DNA from: an uncultured Brevibacillus sp.
GTDB taxonomy: Bacteria; Bacillota; Bacilli; Brevibacillales; Brevibacillaceae
Direction: 5' to 3'
DNA: 64,000 nucleotides
Assembly (NCBI RefSeq): GCF_947502445.1
Contig: NZ_CANMZW010000004.1
Location: 124,001 to 188,000 of the forward strand
A program made the translations under genes and the position numbers. Positions 1 to 9,107 of the stretch are shown here, piece by piece (position 1 is the first letter of the stretch; the number at the start of each line of letters is the position of its first letter). The notes under the pieces were generated by a model. That model searched no databases, was not told the origin of the DNA, and saw only the letters and a program-made list of their open reading frames with translations.

Positions 1-3
1 CGA

Positions 4-972
4 TTATCTGTTATGTAGTCGGTTCGAGATTTCGTCCAGCTTATGTATAATCGAAAATAATTGCTCGGAGGTAGTATCCAGTTCTTCCGCAGAAACGGAT
101 GACAAGGAAACCTGTTGGTCGATTTTATGCAGCTGATTGTTAATGTTCAGCAGTGAGGTGTGTATATTTTTCGAAGAGGCGCTTGATTTATCGGCTAATT
201 TTCGTACTTCATTGGCAACGACGGTAAAGCCCCGCCCGTGCTCTCCTGCTCTGGCAGCTTCAATGGCAGCGTTGAGACCGAGTAGGTTTGTCTGGGTGGA
301 AACATCTGCGACAAAGCCGCTGAGCTTCTCAATTTCTTCGTTTTGTTCCTTGAGCACATGCATGGATTGAGCAATTTCATCATTCACTTCACTAAGCTTA
401 GTGGCGGATCGCGCAAATACGGAGGAGATCCGAATGGCTTCCTGCGTAGTAGCTGTCAGCTCTGTTGCCATTTGCTCCATATTTTCGCGATACGTTCGGT
501 TTTCCCTCGTTGTGTCCCCGATGTACTGCTCCAAAATGATCGCAGAGTCAAAAAACAATCTTTTAGTCAGCGCTTGATAATAAAGAGCAGCGTCCGGCAA
601 ACAGGGGATTCTTTCTGCAAAAAGGCGTAAATAAAGCGAGTATCCACCCAAGAACCAGGAGGCCGATAAACCGATACGGGCATGTGTAGAACCGATTCGC
701 TGGCGGCTTTTAATATAGTCTTCATCAAGTGTGTCAGAACCGAGTGATTCCAGGTACCACATCTGTACTTTCTTTAAGCTTTCTACCGATGCGTTTGCCT
801 GAATGATCTGACTCAGGTTGGCATACTTGTCTAATTCCTCGTAAAAGCAATCTACCATCTCCTCCGAATGCTTCATGATGAAGTCTTTGTGCGTATGCAA
901 GAGCTGCAAATCTTCAGCCGTCAGACCATAATACGTACACAGCTGGCTCCACTTTTTCTCCAATGCAATCAT
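4..972 (-). CDS. Short globin-coupled sensor with methyl-accepting signalling domain (HemAT-like)
   Basis: Probable haem-based oxygen or redox sensor acting on the chemotaxis machinery in the cytoplasm. Residues about 10-150 match the protoglobin sensor fold, with a candidate proximal haem ligand His97 in STHARIGL. Residues about 170-320 form a methyl-accepting signalling hairpin whose tip, near residues 228-262, reads [20 protein letters not shown] and is very well conserved. There are no membrane segments. At 322 residues it is about 110 shorter than classical HemAT, with a short return helix after the tip. The ATG at 970-972 is preceded by AAGAAGGGATC. It is monocistronic here and its terminator lies outside the window. 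The family call is confident; the ligand and output are inferred. Confidence 0.9.
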   Translation of the reverse strand: MIALEKKWSQLCTYYGLTAEDLQLLHTHKDFIMKHSEEMVDCFYEELDKYANLSQIIQANASVESLKKVQMWYLESLGSDTLDEDYIKSRQRIGSTHARIGLSASWFLGGYSLYLRLFAERIPCLPDAALYYQALTKRLFFDSAIILEQYIGDTTRENRTYRENMEQMATELTATTQEAIRISSVFARSATKLSEVNDEIAQSMHVLKEQNEEIEKLSGFVADVSTQTNLLGLNAAIEAARAGEHGRGFTVVANEVRKLADKSSASSKNIHTSLLNINNQLHKIDQQVSLSSVSAEELDTTSEQLFSIIHKLDEISNRLHNR

Positions 973-1110
973 GATGATCCCTTCTTATCTATCTATTAGT
1001 AGCAAACACTTTCAAATTTTAACAAATCATGAACAGTTTAAAACTGAGCATTTTGTGAAATATTACATAATATGGAAATATGTACATATGTAAATGTGGG
1101 GTTTAGTACC

Positions 1111-1142
1111 AAAAAAAGAAGGATAGGGAAAGTCCCGATCCT
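1111..1142 (-). terminator. Rho-independent terminator after the sigma/anti-sigma chimera
   Basis: On the minus strand the arms AGGAT-c-GGGA and TCCC-t-ATCCT form a hairpin with a 3-nt loop, followed by TCTTTTTTT. It lies about 30 bases after the in-frame stop at 1171-1173 that would end the frameshift-corrected gene, which supports that stop as the original one. Confidence 0.8.
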
Positions 1143-1170
1143 CCTCATGTACATACATATTTAATTGTTG

Positions 1171-2041
1171 CTATTTGAACGAATTCGCGATTTTTAGTGC
1201 TTCATCTTTTCCAAAGCCTTTGCAGAACAAGGAGTAGCTGACACCTTCCTGTTCCCACATCAGCACCTTCGCCTTTAAATCCGCTGGCTTCCTTGAACGA
1301 ATAGCCAGCTGGCAAATAGGTGGGGCTGAGCAGCTTGTAGCTTACTGTTTTTTGTGCCTCAGCAAGAGTAGCGTAAATGGCGCGATCAATTTCCAATGGC
1401 TGATCATTTGCAGTGACCAAAGTTTTCTCCGAGTCTTGTACAAGACTAGCGTTTTGTTTGTCGACAGGAGGTGCTTGATCGTCCATCTGCATGACACTCG
1501 TATAGCCTAGCTGCACGATTTTGCTAATAGACTCCGTAGCATGATTCGCAAATGCCAGGAGTGGTTCAGAAAATGCTGTCGCTCCTACCAGCGTAATAAC
1601 AGCTACAGCAGCAGCAATTTTCCCTGTAAAAAACCGCGAGCGTAATCTCATCTGCTTCTCCATTATTTTTTCCTCCGTAATCCAATTACCGGAAATCATC
1701 TCCTTGATGCTGTCCAGCGAAAACCATTGTCTGCGTTTTTGCTTCCGGTAATAGTCGTTGACTGTATGGTGTGCGATCGAAAACAGCCATACCTCGAAAG
1801 GAGCGCGGTCCGGACGGAATGTAGACAGCTTTTGGAGCACTTTCTCAAATACTTGACTGGTTAGCTCTTCCGCTTCGCACAAATCTGAGACGCGATAGCG
1901 CATATAGTTATAGATTCGCTTGTGGTAACTATCAAAGACATCTCTGAAAAATGTGGAATCAGTAGAAGCTGTGTCGGTCTCGGTTGCAGAAAGGGCAAAG
2001 CCCTGATTCAAAATGGAAGTCGAGTTATTGTCCATTTTCAC
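1171..2041 (-). pseudogene. ECF sigma factor region 2 fused to an anti-sigma/DUF4367-like protein, frameshifted
   Basis: Residues about 30-105 are sigma-70 region 2 of an ECF factor (FRDVFDSYHKRIYNYMRYRV, then FEVWLFSIAHHTVNDYYRKQ). Sigma region 4, needed for -35 recognition, is missing. From about residue 130 the frame runs straight into RSRFFTGK, one membrane segment (about 139-160) and an extracellular DUF4367-like part containing SPTYLPAGYSFKEASG. This looks like an in-frame deletion joining a sigma gene to its downstream anti-sigma gene. The annotated frame ends at 1202 in a nonsensical tail. Shifting frame near 1290 gives LKAKVLMWEQEGVSYSLFCK then GFGKDEALKIANSFK and a stop at 1171-1173, a typical DUF4367 ending. 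Two lesions make a working sigma factor unlikely. A natural fusion with a sequencing error is the alternative. Confidence 0.75.
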
Positions 2042-2153
2042 CCTATTACCTTTCGTTTACGTACTTCTTAGCTAAGAGACTCTATACGTATATACGCCTG
2101 GGGATATAAACCATTACAAAGGGGAATAGCGCGCATTTGTACCTATGCATAGG

Positions 2154-2191
2154 AAAAGGACCACAGATGACTCCCCATCTGTGGTCCTTTT
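2154..2191 (-). terminator. Strong bidirectional terminator between M29 aminopeptidase and sigma chimera
   Basis: AAAAGGACCACAGATG pairs perfectly over 16 bases with CATCTGTGGTCCTTTT around a 6-nt loop. A-runs and T-runs flank both sides, so it can terminate in either direction. It ends the leftward transcript of the aminopeptidase gene. The remaining 2042-2331 gap shows no convincing gene. Confidence 0.85.
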
Positions 2192-2331
2192 GGTAAACTG
2201 TCATTTTTTTATATTCACGTACTACCCCATACTGCTTCTCTATGTAAATGACAGCTCCTTAGTTAAGATAACATATTTATTCAAGTTTGTGGATGGATTT
2301 GTTTGTGTTGGAAACAAAAGGTTAGCGTGTG

Positions 2332-3282
2332 CTAGCTGGAAAAAGTAAAGCTACCTTTTTCCAGTATTTTTACGCTGTCAATGTATACATCTGGTTTGTT
2401 TACGATTAAATCAATATGGACTCCCGCTTCAATCGTTCCCCCGAATGTGATGTTGCTTCCAAAGGCGACATGGATCGTGCCAAACGCTTTTTCATCCTCC
2501 AAAACAATCCCGATAATACGCGCTTTATGGTTAGTACCAATCCCAAATTCTGCTAGCATACGCCCGTCATTTTCGCCCAATGTCTGGAGCAGTCTGTCAG
2601 CTACTGGACCTTGGACGTCGACGAGCCGTCCGTCCTTGATGGTAAGCAAATGTGGCTCATCTACCATGCCGATTCCTGCAATGGAGCCATCGACGATGAT
2701 TTGACCGTTTGCCGTGCCCTCTACTGGAGCGATATAGGCTTCACCAGAAGGCAAATTGCCCGATTGACCTGCTTCCAAATACATGCCAGTACTGGGAACT
2801 CCGTATCGGGTCTCAATGGAAAATTGGAGCTTGTATCCATCCTTTTCGATGCGCACTTCTTTGCCGCCCGTCAAAATTTGCGTCACGACCTCGGTGAGGC
2901 GCTTCACTTCGTTGTAGTCGGCAGCAATCGCCCCATCCTTGAACATGTCCTCGGTAATTCCTGGCATGGTCGCTACGCGTGTACCATTTGCCGCTGCAGC
3001 CTTTCTTGCGAGTGTGTGTGTCAAGGAATGCTTGGTAATGCAGATGGCTACATCAGCTTGCTTCATTGCCTCGGCGATTGCCCGAGGCGGCTCCTGGCCT
3101 GATTTTTGTCGCTCCTTCATCACCATGAGAACGGTTTCTGCCCCAAGCTGCTTGCCCGCCTGACAGAGTGCCTCGGCCAAAGGGCGTTTGTCTTCATCCG
3201 TCACAATCACCAGTTCTTCGTTTTCCTTTATCCCTAAACAAGTTGTAAGCAAATTACGGCTAATTTCAACCAAATGATTCAT
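2332..3282 (-). CDS. M29-type aminopeptidase-like protein
   Basis: Cytoplasmic metalloprotein related to M29 aminopeptidases and the NicX-like family. Support comes from the C-terminal half: GEAYIAPVEGTANGQIIVDGS near residue 182, AEFGIGTNHKA near 245, and DEKAFGTIHVAFGSNITFGG near 262, where the acidic and His residues would bind metal. The 316-residue length is shorter than typical M29 enzymes (about 400), which fits the small leucyl-aminopeptidase-like subgroup. The ATG at 3280-3282 follows GGGAG. It is transcribed divergently from the peptide ABC transporter operon, so a role in cleaving imported peptides or amides is a reasonable inference. The exact substrate is unknown. Confidence 0.8.
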   Translation of the reverse strand: MNHLVEISRNLLTTCLGIKENEELVIVTDEDKRPLAEALCQAGKQLGAETVLMVMKERQKSGQEPPRAIAEAMKQADVAICITKHSLTHTLARKAAAANGTRVATMPGITEDMFKDGAIAADYNEVKRLTEVVTQILTGGKEVRIEKDGYKLQFSIETRYGVPSTGMYLEAGQSGNLPSGEAYIAPVEGTANGQIIVDGSIAGIGMVDEPHLLTIKDGRLVDVQGPVADRLLQTLGENDGRMLAEFGIGTNHKARIIGIVLEDEKAFGTIHVAFGSNITFGGTIEAGVHIDLIVNKPDVYIDSVKILEKGSFTFSS

Positions 3283-3378
3283 TTACTAACACTCCCGCCA
3301 AAAAGAATGGAATCAATAACTGATTGTACTGAAATAAAACACTGTTCATCAAGATGAAAATTTTTAGATTTTTGAGTA

Positions 3379-3407
3379 TTTACACTAAAATCATCAGGTG
3401 CTATAAT
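3379..3407 (+). promoter_or_regulatory. Sigma-A promoter with extended -10 for the peptide transporter operon
   Basis: TTTACA at 3379-3384, a 17-bp spacer, and TATAAT at 3402-3407 preceded by TGC (extended -10). It sits about 70 bases before the GTG start of the binding protein, in the 195-bp divergent region shared with the M29-like gene. Confidence 0.75.
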
Positions 3408-3477
3408 CCAAAACGTAACATATATCGAACTATTGGTTCAATATTTGAAACACCTTAAACTACTGGGGGGATTCGTA

Positions 3478-5097
3478 GTGAGGAAATTTTTGAAGGGAAA
3501 AGCGTTATTTTCTGCGGTAACGGTTGTTTCCATGCTGGCGCTCGCTGCTTGTGGAGGACAAAGCAGTGCTCCGGCACAAGACGGAAAGGGTACTGGACAA
3601 GAGCAAGCTGCTGCTGGTGAGCCAAAAGATGGCGGCGTATTAAAAATCGGCTTGTCCTCTACGGCTAAAACACTGGACCCGATCGCTTACACAGGTGCTT
3701 ACGAATCAAACATCATTCGCAGTATTGGTGACACGCTCGTTCGCTATAGCGGCGATCTCTCCAAGATCGAGCCTAGCCTGGCAACAGAGTGGAAAGTATC
3801 AGATGACATGAAGGTGTACACATTCAAGCTGCGTGACAACGTGTATTTCCAGCCAGGTAAATACCAGGATGGTCGCAAAATGACAGCTGAAGATGTGAAG
3901 TACAGCCTGGAGCGCTCCTCCAAGCAATCTGCTCTCAAGCGTCTTCGCGGCGTACAGAGTGTGGAAGTTATCAGCGAAAATGAAGTTGCTCTCCATCTGG
4001 AGCAGCCAAACGCAGCTTTGCTGGCGATGCTGACAGACGGCGGTAACATCGTCGTTCCACGTGAAGAAGTAGAAGGATGGGGCGACCAATTTGGTCAACA
4101 TCTGATCGGTACCGGTCCTTTCCAAATGGACAAGTTCAACCAGGATGATTCCGTAGCATTGAAACGCGCGGATAAATACTGGGGACCAAAACCGCATCTG
4201 GATGGCGTTGAGTTCAAATTCATTACGGATGCGAACATGATGACCAATGCACTGCGTTCCGGTGATATTGATGTCGTGACAGATGTAAAAGGCCAAAACC
4301 GTGCTGTTATTGAAAAAGACCAAAATCTGAATTTACAGACCAAACCAGGTCTTTCGATCGAATACATGGGCTTGAACCAAAATGAAGGTCCAACCAAAGA
4401 CAAAAAGGTTCGTGAAGCCATTCGCATGGCTGTCGATGTGGAAGGACTCGTAAAAGGGGTATTCAAGTGGGGAGGAGCAGAGAAATCGTATCTGCCTTTG
4501 CCAAAAGCATCGTGGGGATATGACTCTTCGTTAGAAGCTTCCGTTCCTGCTTTTGATCCGCAAAAAGCGAAGCAGCTGCTTGCTGAGGGAGGCTATCCGG
4601 ACGGATTTAAAACCGAGCTGTATGTAATCGCTTCCCGTGTACCACAAGCGACAATCGCTGCCCAGCAGCTGAAAGACAACTTGAATATCGATGCAGAAAT
4701 CAAAACCGTTGAGTGGGGAACCTTTAGCGATGTGGTAGCAAAAGGAAAAGCGCCATTGTACATCATGGGCTGGTCTTGGTATCCAGATCCTGACTTCTTC
4801 CTCTATCAAATGTTCCACTCCAAACAAATCGGTTCTCTTGGAAACGGTTATGGCTACAACAATCCAGAAGTAGACAAGCTGCTTGATCGCGCAACTGCTG
4901 AAACAACAGACGAAGCAAAACGCAAAGAAATGTACGGCCAAGTAATGAAAATGATCAACGACGATGTTGTCCACGTAGAGCTCGGTCTGCTCGACGTAGC
5001 AACAGGCATGAAGAAGTACGTGGAAGACTACCAAGTACGTGCAGACAGCTCGATCTTCTTGGTGAACGAAGAAACAAACGTTTGGTTGAACAAATAA
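3478..5097 (+). CDS. Peptide ABC transporter substrate-binding lipoprotein (family 5)
   Basis: Extracellular binding protein of a dipeptide/oligopeptide importer, anchored by a lipid. I choose GTG 3478 because TGGGGGGATT lies just upstream; an earlier TTG at 3433 has no ribosome site. The signal peptide ends in LALAAC with the lipidated Cys at residue 25. The SBP family 5 core is clear: GGVLKIGLSSTAKTLDPIAY, EPSLATEWKVSDD, and LIGTGPFQMDKFNQDDSVAL. The 539-residue length is normal. It is the first gene of an operon with two permeases and two ATPases. The downstream peptidases suggest peptides or acylated amino acids as cargo, though family 5 also carries nickel or sugars. Confidence 0.93.
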   Translation: MRKFLKGKALFSAVTVVSMLALAACGGQSSAPAQDGKGTGQEQAAAGEPKDGGVLKIGLSSTAKTLDPIAYTGAYESNIIRSIGDTLVRYSGDLSKIEPSLATEWKVSDDMKVYTFKLRDNVYFQPGKYQDGRKMTAEDVKYSLERSSKQSALKRLRGVQSVEVISENEVALHLEQPNAALLAMLTDGGNIVVPREEVEGWGDQFGQHLIGTGPFQMDKFNQDDSVALKRADKYWGPKPHLDGVEFKFITDANMMTNALRSGDIDVVTDVKGQNRAVIEKDQNLNLQTKPGLSIEYMGLNQNEGPTKDKKVREAIRMAVDVEGLVKGVFKWGGAEKSYLPLPKASWGYDSSLEASVPAFDPQKAKQLLAEGGYPDGFKTELYVIASRVPQATIAAQQLKDNLNIDAEIKTVEWGTFSDVVAKGKAPLYIMGWSWYPDPDFFLYQMFHSKQIGSLGNGYGYNNPEVDKLLDRATAETTDEAKRKEMYGQVMKMINDDVVHVELGLLDVATGMKKYVEDYQVRADSSIFLVNEETNVWLNK

Positions 5098-5112
5098 GGT
5101 CATAGCAACAAG

Positions 5113-5140
5113 CGAAGAGAGGGATAACATCCTCTCTTCG
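5113..5140 (+). other. Intercistronic hairpin after the binding-protein gene
   Basis: CGAAGAGAGG and CCTCTCTTCG form a perfect 10-bp stem with an 8-nt loop and no T-run. Such stems after ABC binding-protein genes usually protect the upstream message from 3' decay or cause partial termination, giving more binding protein than permease. Confidence 0.65.
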
Positions 5141-5192
5141 ACCATTCTTCATCCGAAGCGACACACAAATATCAGGAAGGAGGAGAGAAGGA

Positions 5193-6152
5193 ATGCTTAG
5201 ACTGATTCTCAGACGATTGGTCGACCTGATCCCGACATTGCTCGTAGTTGCTACCACGGTGTTTATCATCACACGAATGATTCCCGGTGATCCTGCAGCA
5301 GTGCTTTTGGGTCCGCAGGCATCGCCCGATGAAATTGCGAAGATGCGTGAATCGCTCGGTTTAAACCAGCCGATGTACCTCCAATATATTGATTTTCTCG
5401 GTAGTCTTTTACAGGGGGATCTCGGGACCTCCCTTGGGTATCATCAGCCTGTTTTATCGTTAATTTTGGAACGCTTTCCGAACACATTGCTTCTCTCCGT
5501 TTGTGCGCTTGCCATTGCACTTTTGATCGGAATCCCAGCTGGAATCATTTCCGCAACCAAGCAATACTCCGCATGGGATTACACCGTCATGATTTTGTCT
5601 CTCGTGGGCGTATCCATGCCAATCTTCTGGCTCGGCGTGATGCTGGTTCTGTACTTCAGTGTTCATTTAGGATGGCTTCCGGCAACGGGGATGGGCTCTT
5701 TATCCGAAGGCTTTGGAAGCGTCATCACTCATCTCGTTTTGCCAAGTATTGCCCTGTCAACCATTCCGATGGCGACATTTGCTCGAATTACACGCTCCAG
5801 CATGCTTGAGGTTATCAGACAGGATTACATCAAGACAGCTCGGGCCAAAGGTCTTCGCGAATTTTTCGTCGTATGGAAGCATGCTTTGAAAAATGCAATG
5901 ACTCCGCTGTTGACCGTGATGGGGATGCAAATTTCCTCCATGCTGGGCGGCGCGGTTTTGACAGAAACGATTTTTAGCTGGCCAGGCATGGGGCGCTTGG
6001 TCGTAGACGCGATCGAAAATCGCGACTTCGTTGTCGTCCAAGGAACGGTGCTATTTATCGCTGTGATTTTCGTCTTGATCAATCTGCTGGTCGATATTTT
6101 ATACACCGTGGTCAACCCGCGCGTAAATCTTTCCAATAAAGGGGAGGGCTGA
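5193..6152 (+). CDS. Peptide ABC transporter permease, DppB/OppB type
   Basis: Inner-membrane permease of the peptide importer. The N-terminus MLRLILRRLVDLIPTLLVV and the following RMIPGDPAAVLLGPQASPDE are hallmarks of the DppB family. Several membrane segments follow, and the EAA loop that contacts the ATPase is seen near residue 210 (YIKTARAKGL). The 319-residue length is standard. A strong AGGAAGGAGG precedes the ATG. It ends 6 bases before the next permease, so they are co-translated partners. Confidence 0.93.
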   Translation: MLRLILRRLVDLIPTLLVVATTVFIITRMIPGDPAAVLLGPQASPDEIAKMRESLGLNQPMYLQYIDFLGSLLQGDLGTSLGYHQPVLSLILERFPNTLLLSVCALAIALLIGIPAGIISATKQYSAWDYTVMILSLVGVSMPIFWLGVMLVLYFSVHLGWLPATGMGSLSEGFGSVITHLVLPSIALSTIPMATFARITRSSMLEVIRQDYIKTARAKGLREFFVVWKHALKNAMTPLLTVMGMQISSMLGGAVLTETIFSWPGMGRLVVDAIENRDFVVVQGTVLFIAVIFVLINLLVDILYTVVNPRVNLSNKGEG

Positions 6153-6158
6153 TACGAC

Positions 6159-7058
6159 ATGAGTAATCAAGCGCAAAATATCTCGCCAGTATCGGTCCCG
6201 CTCGCTGCGAAGAAAAAAAGCAAAGAAAACAGTGTGTGGAGACGCTTGTTGAAAAACAAGCTGGCATTGGTTGGTATGATCATCATCGCGATCATGGTCA
6301 TTTTTTCCGTGTTTGCTCCGCTTATTGCCACTCATCCGCCGAATGCGATGGATTTGGCCAACTCCTTGTCTGAGCCAGGGGTGGATGGACATATTTTGGG
6401 GACGGATAACTATGGACGCGATTTGTTCAGCCGGATTATTTACGGTACGCAAATCTCTTTGATCGTCGGTATTTTTGCTATCGGGCTAGGTGGCATGATC
6501 GGTACCTTGCTCGGTTTGGTGGCAGGCTACTACGGCGGAAAATGGGACGCAATCATCATGCGTTTGATGGATGGTTTGTTTGCCTTTCCGTTCATTCTGC
6601 TTTCCATCGCATTGATGACAGTGCTGGGTGCCGGATTGTTTAACGTGATTTTGGCGATCGGGGTTGCCAACATTCCTGGATTTGCGCGGATCGTGCGTGG
6701 TCAGGTCCTCGCGGTAAAGGAAGAAGAATATATCGAAGTAACCAGATCTCTTGGGGCAAATCATTCCCGGATCATTTTTCACCATATCTTGCCGAACTGT
6801 ATGGCACCGATCATTGTATACGCCACAATGAATGTGGCTGGAGCGATTATTTCCGAAGCGGCTTTGAGCTTTTTGGGCCTCGGCGTTCAACCGCCAACCG
6901 CTTCCTGGGGCAGCATTTTGAAGGACGGAAAAGATTTTCTCGTTCTCTCCCCGCATATGGCTACTTTTTCCGGTCTGGCGATTCTTTTGTCCGTACTTGG
7001 CTTCAATCTGTTCGGTGACGGCCTCCGGGACGCTCTGGACCCAAAAATGAAAGTGTAA
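6159..7058 (+). CDS. Peptide ABC transporter permease, DppC/OppC type
   Basis: Second membrane subunit. After a cytoplasmic lead the RRLLKNKLALVGMIIIAIMV segment and HILGTDNYGRDLFSRIIYGT are diagnostic of DppC proteins. The EAA loop EEEYIEVTRSLGANHSRIIF lies near residue 195 and the PTASWGSILKDGKDFL ending is typical. It has 299 residues, with GGGGAGG before the ATG. It forms the heterodimeric channel with the preceding gene product. Confidence 0.93.
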   Translation: MSNQAQNISPVSVPLAAKKKSKENSVWRRLLKNKLALVGMIIIAIMVIFSVFAPLIATHPPNAMDLANSLSEPGVDGHILGTDNYGRDLFSRIIYGTQISLIVGIFAIGLGGMIGTLLGLVAGYYGGKWDAIIMRLMDGLFAFPFILLSIALMTVLGAGLFNVILAIGVANIPGFARIVRGQVLAVKEEEYIEVTRSLGANHSRIIFHHILPNCMAPIIVYATMNVAGAIISEAALSFLGLGVQPPTASWGSILKDGKDFLVLSPHMATFSGLAILLSVLGFNLFGDGLRDALDPKMKV

Positions 7059-7103
7059 CGAAAAATATCTTCACCATTACTTAGGCATTGGGGTGAAAGG
7101 GAA

Positions 7104-8114
7104 TTGGCAAAACCAGATGTGCTTCTTAGTGTGAAAGATTTGGCTGTCTATTTTTATTCGTCTGGAGTCGTCAAGGCGGTTAATGGCGTGAGTTTTGACT
7201 TGAGACAGGGAGAGACGATCGGAATCGTAGGAGAATCTGGATCGGGTAAAAGCGTAACCTCCACCGCCATCCTTGGGCTGATTCCGTCTCCCCCGGGGAA
7301 AATAGAGCGAGGCAGTATCGTCTTTGAAGGCAAGGACCTGACGAAGCTGTCGCAGGATGAGATGAGAAAAATCCGCGGGAATGAGATTTCGATGATTTTT
7401 CAGGACCCGATGACTTCTCTCAATCCGGTATTTACTGTAGGGAATCAAATTATCGAGGTTATCCGCCTGCATCAGCAGGTAAACAAAAAAGAGGCTCGCA
7501 CAAGGGCCATTGAAATGCTAAAGCTGGTCGGAATTCCAGAACCAGAAAAACGGCTGGAGCAATACCCGCATGAATTTTCCGGTGGGATGCGCCAACGTGT
7601 CATGATTGCGATTGCCTTGGCTTGTAATCCAAAGCTGTTGATTGCGGATGAACCGACGACCGCATTGGACGTAACGGTTCAGGCACAAATTTTAGAATTA
7701 ATGAAAAAGCTTCAGGTCGATTTGAAAACATCCATTATTATGATCACGCATGACTTGGGAGTTGTCTGGGAGAGCTGTCAAAAGGTACTCGTCATGTATG
7801 CCGGTAACACGGTTGAATATGCAAACGTCGAGGATTTGTACCAAAATCCGCTTCATCCATATACATGGGGATTGCTCGATTCCCAAATCAAGTCCGATAC
7901 GGTAGGCAAATTGCCATCGATTCCAGGTAATCCGCCTGACTTGCGCAACGAAATTGCAGGCTGTTACTTCGCTCCACGCTGTGCATACGCGCAAGAAAAA
8001 TGCTTCACCGAAAGACCGCCGCTCGTAGAAGTGAGTCTGGAGCATATGGTTGCCTGTCATTTTCAAACGGCCGATCATCGCCTGAAACGGGAAGGAGGAG
8101 AAGCGAGTGAGTGA
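7104..8114 (+). CDS. Peptide ABC transporter ATPase, DppD/OppD type
   Basis: Cytoplasmic ATPase of the importer. Walker A is GESGSGKS near residue 45, the signature is FSGGMRQRV near 160, and Walker B is LLIADEPTTALD near 180. The C-terminal oligopeptide-transporter extension with FAPRCAYAQEKCFTERPPL contains Cys residues that often bind an Fe-S cluster in this family. Translation starts at TTG 7104 after GAAAGGG. The stop overlaps the next start by 8 bases, which implies coupled translation with its partner ATPase. Confidence 0.93.
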   Translation: MAKPDVLLSVKDLAVYFYSSGVVKAVNGVSFDLRQGETIGIVGESGSGKSVTSTAILGLIPSPPGKIERGSIVFEGKDLTKLSQDEMRKIRGNEISMIFQDPMTSLNPVFTVGNQIIEVIRLHQQVNKKEARTRAIEMLKLVGIPEPEKRLEQYPHEFSGGMRQRVMIAIALACNPKLLIADEPTTALDVTVQAQILELMKKLQVDLKTSIIMITHDLGVVWESCQKVLVMYAGNTVEYANVEDLYQNPLHPYTWGLLDSQIKSDTVGKLPSIPGNPPDLRNEIAGCYFAPRCAYAQEKCFTERPPLVEVSLEHMVACHFQTADHRLKREGGEASE

Positions 8115-9087
8115 AACCATTTTGCAGGTCAACAACATCAAGAAGTACTTTCCTGTAAAAGATTCATCCCTGTTCGCCAAACCTGCCAAATTCGTCAAGG
8201 CGGTCGATGATGTCAGCTTTGAGGTGAAAAAGGGAGAAACGCTTGGAATCGTTGGAGAGTCGGGCTGTGGAAAATCGACTTTGGCCAGGCTCATTATGCA
8301 GCTGATCCGTTCGACATCCGGCTCGGTCATTTTCAACGGTCAGGACCTCGCCTCCCTTTCCGAGCAAGAATTGAAAAAGGCGCGAAAATCGATCCAAATG
8401 ATTTTCCAAAACCCGTACGCTTCGCTCGACCCGCGAAAAACGGTAGAGCAGCTCGTGATGGAGCCGCTTGTGATTCATCAAGTCGGTACTCACCAGGAGC
8501 GTGTGCAAAAAGTGCAGGAGCTGCTGGAGGTTGTAGGACTGAGCGATTACCACGCTACACGTTATCCGCATGAGTTCAGCGGAGGACAAAGACAGCGGAT
8601 CAACATCGCCCGCGCGCTTGCCCTGCATCCGGATGTCGTCATTTGTGATGAGTCGGTTTCCGCTCTGGACGTATCGATTCAGGCGCAGGTCATCAACCTG
8701 CTGAAAGAGCTGCAAGCCAAATTCGATCTGACCTACATTTTTATCTCGCATGACCTGAACGTCGTTCGCTATATCAGTGATCGGATCGCCGTCATGTATT
8801 TGGGACGAGTCGTCGAGATGGGGACGTATGAAGAGATTTATCACAATCCACAGCATCCGTACACGCGGGCCCTGCTCTCGGCAGTACCAAAAGAAAGCCC
8901 GCTCGTGAAAAAGGAGCGCATGATCTTGACCGGGGATGTACCAAGCCCGATGAATCCGCCCTCTGGCTGTCATTTTCACAAGCGTTGTCCGTATGCCACG
9001 GATCGTTGCAAGACAGAAACACCTGCGCTGGAGTTGTTTGAAGGGCAGCATCTGGTTTCTTGTCATCTACTAGGAGATATATCATAA
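8107..9087 (+). CDS. Peptide ABC transporter ATPase, DppF/OppF type
   Basis: Partner ATPase of the importer, paired with the upstream DppD-type subunit. Walker A GESGCGKS lies near residue 50, the signature FSGGQRQRI near 158, and Walker B VVICDESVSALD near 178. The C-terminal extension CHFHKRCPYATDRCKTETP again carries a Cys cluster. The start is GTG 8107, within GGAGGAGAAGCGAGTG, overlapping the preceding gene. A 326-residue length is standard. Confidence 0.93.
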   Translation: MSETILQVNNIKKYFPVKDSSLFAKPAKFVKAVDDVSFEVKKGETLGIVGESGCGKSTLARLIMQLIRSTSGSVIFNGQDLASLSEQELKKARKSIQMIFQNPYASLDPRKTVEQLVMEPLVIHQVGTHQERVQKVQELLEVVGLSDYHATRYPHEFSGGQRQRINIARALALHPDVVICDESVSALDVSIQAQVINLLKELQAKFDLTYIFISHDLNVVRYISDRIAVMYLGRVVEMGTYEEIYHNPQHPYTRALLSAVPKESPLVKKERMILTGDVPSPMNPPSGCHFHKRCPYATDRCKTETPALELFEGQHLVSCHLLGDIS

Positions 9088-9107
9088 TAGCAGAGGAGAC
9101 TTGTTTT

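Noticed and set aside
2145..2348. 67-codon plus-strand frame between the sigma chimera and the M29 gene
   Set aside because: It starts inside the bidirectional terminator arm, has no ribosome site and no homology-like pattern.
8164..9066. 300-codon minus-strand frame inside the DppF-type ATPase gene
   Set aside because: Antisense shadow of a clear ABC ATPase with all motifs in the sense frame; composition not protein-like.
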